In this document: one piece after another, positions 63,796 to 64,000 of the stretch | Layout: the number at the start of each line of letters is the position of its first letter | Numbering within the stretch: position 1 is the first letter of the stretch | DNA from: Vallitalea longa | Lineage (GTDB): Bacteria; Bacillota; Clostridia; Lachnospirales; Vallitaleaceae | Length of the DNA: 64,000 bases | Assembly: GCF_027923465.1 (NCBI RefSeq) | Contig: NZ_BRLB01000013.1 | Coordinates: 102,702 to 166,701, forward strand | Direction of reading: 5' to 3' | Translations under genes and position numbers: made by a program | Notes under the pieces: model-generated | What the model saw: only the letters and a program-made list of their open reading frames with translations | The model's database searches: none | Told to the model about the DNA's origin: nothing

Positions 63796-64000
63796 ATGAA
63801 AATCAATAAAGCTTTCAAATATAGAATATATCCTAATAAGGAACAACTGATTTTGATTCATAAAACCTTCGGTTGTACTAGATTTGTATTCAATCGTTTT
63901 CTTAATCAAAGAATTGAATTATACAAGAATGAAGAAAAATCAACTACTTATGTTAATCAAGCTAAAGAGTTAACAGCTTTAAAAAAAGATTTAACTTGGC
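63796..64000 (+). CDS. tnpB: TnpB (RNA-guided nuclease family of IS200/IS605), 3' truncated
   Basis: First 68 codons only. Starts KINKAFKYRIYPNKEQL, then FGCTRFVFNRFLNQR, the standard TnpB N-terminal (helix-turn-helix/WED-like) signature. The frame is open to the window edge; the RuvC catalytic residues and zinc finger lie outside. TnpB proteins are RNA-guided DNA nucleases that use an RNA from the element's right end. ATG 63796 follows AAGGAAGTGGG. Divergent from the tnpA remnant with a 67-base gap. Confidence 0.9.
   Translation, partial: MKINKAFKYRIYPNKEQLILIHKTFGCTRFVFNRFLNQRIELYKNEEKSTTYVNQAKELTALKKDLTW

Larger units (their letters stand above)
63360..64000. mobile_element. IS200/IS605-type element, left part
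   Basis: Divergent tnpA (minus, decayed) and tnpB (plus, runs off the window), the IS605-like layout. The left end carries a subterminal palindrome CTCCCTCCT-N6-AGGAGGGAG (63370-63393), a typical TnpA-recognised hairpin position. The exact left boundary (about 63356-63370) and the right end are not visible. Confidence 0.8.

Noticed and set aside
1..64000. CRISPR arrays, rRNA and tRNA genes
   Set aside because: No regularly spaced repeats and no convincing cloverleaf with a GGTTCGA-type T-loop outside coding regions were seen by eye; a tRNAscan run would settle this.

Overview
The window is about 64 kb of AT-rich, tightly packed chromosome from an anaerobic, spore-forming, low-GC Gram-positive bacterium of the class Clostridia. 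The evidence is strong AGGAGG-type ribosome binding sites, a gerA/gerB/gerC germination operon, an [FeFe] hydrogenase operon with NuoE/NuoF-type partners, pyruvate phosphate dikinase, the dgt-dnaG-rpoD-trmK-nif3 order, and a Clostridia-like 6S RNA and RNase P RNA. Gene content recalls marine-sediment Vallitalea-type Lachnospirales, but I cannot fix the genus from sequence alone.

Layout. 1-6 kb: 3' end of glycyl-tRNA synthetase, pyruvate phosphate dikinase, a DUF445 membrane protein. 6-8.5 kb: Fur-controlled feoA-feoB. 8.8-16.3 kb: dgt, dnaG, rpoD, trmK, nif3 and a TGS-domain nucleoside kinase. 16.3-19 kb (minus): a UBA-like membrane protein, response regulator and sensor kinase. 19.3-19.6 kb: rnpB. 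19.8-26.4 kb: a NodB-like lipoprotein, then gerA-gerB-gerC-gerB. 27-32.8 kb: a coiled-coil protein and a three-gene hydrogenase operon whose NuoF subunit is fused to a GltD-like flavoprotein. 33-37.8 kb: D-2-hydroxyacid dehydrogenase, an AP2/HNH-like protein, a SleB-like hydrolase and threonine synthase. 38.1-42.5 kb: ribbon-helix-helix protein, DnaJ, ClpB. 42.8-46.6 kb: a second Fur-box locus, an iron(III) ABC transporter, converging with an Mn-type cation exporter. 47.9-50.9 kb: HD-GYP phosphodiesterase, PPi-type phosphofructokinase, 6S RNA. 50.9-56.4 kb (minus): hisC-aroF-tyrA-aroA for aromatic amino acids and a GDSL hydrolase. 57.1-63.1 kb: an EF-G paralogue, a PHP phosphoesterase, three GNAT acetyltransferases and a small membrane protein. 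63.2-64 kb: a truncated 60-codon gene cut at the edge of an IS200/IS605-type element with a decayed tnpA and a tnpB that runs off the window.

How it fits together. PPi-type phosphofructokinase (both diagnostic residues present) and pyruvate phosphate dikinase suggest a pyrophosphate-linked glycolysis. The hydrogenase would dispose of reducing equivalents, with the GltD fusion giving a possible NADP(H) connection. Ferrous and ferric uptake share a nearly identical 17-bp Fur box. The most unusual items are the NuoF-GltD fusion, the RHH-DnaJ-ClpB operon with a perfect inverted repeat beside its promoter, the EF-G paralogue with an altered G4 motif, the AP2/HNH-like orphan, and the decayed TnpA that has lost its HUH region and is frameshifted before its tyrosine while tnpB looks open as far as it can be read.
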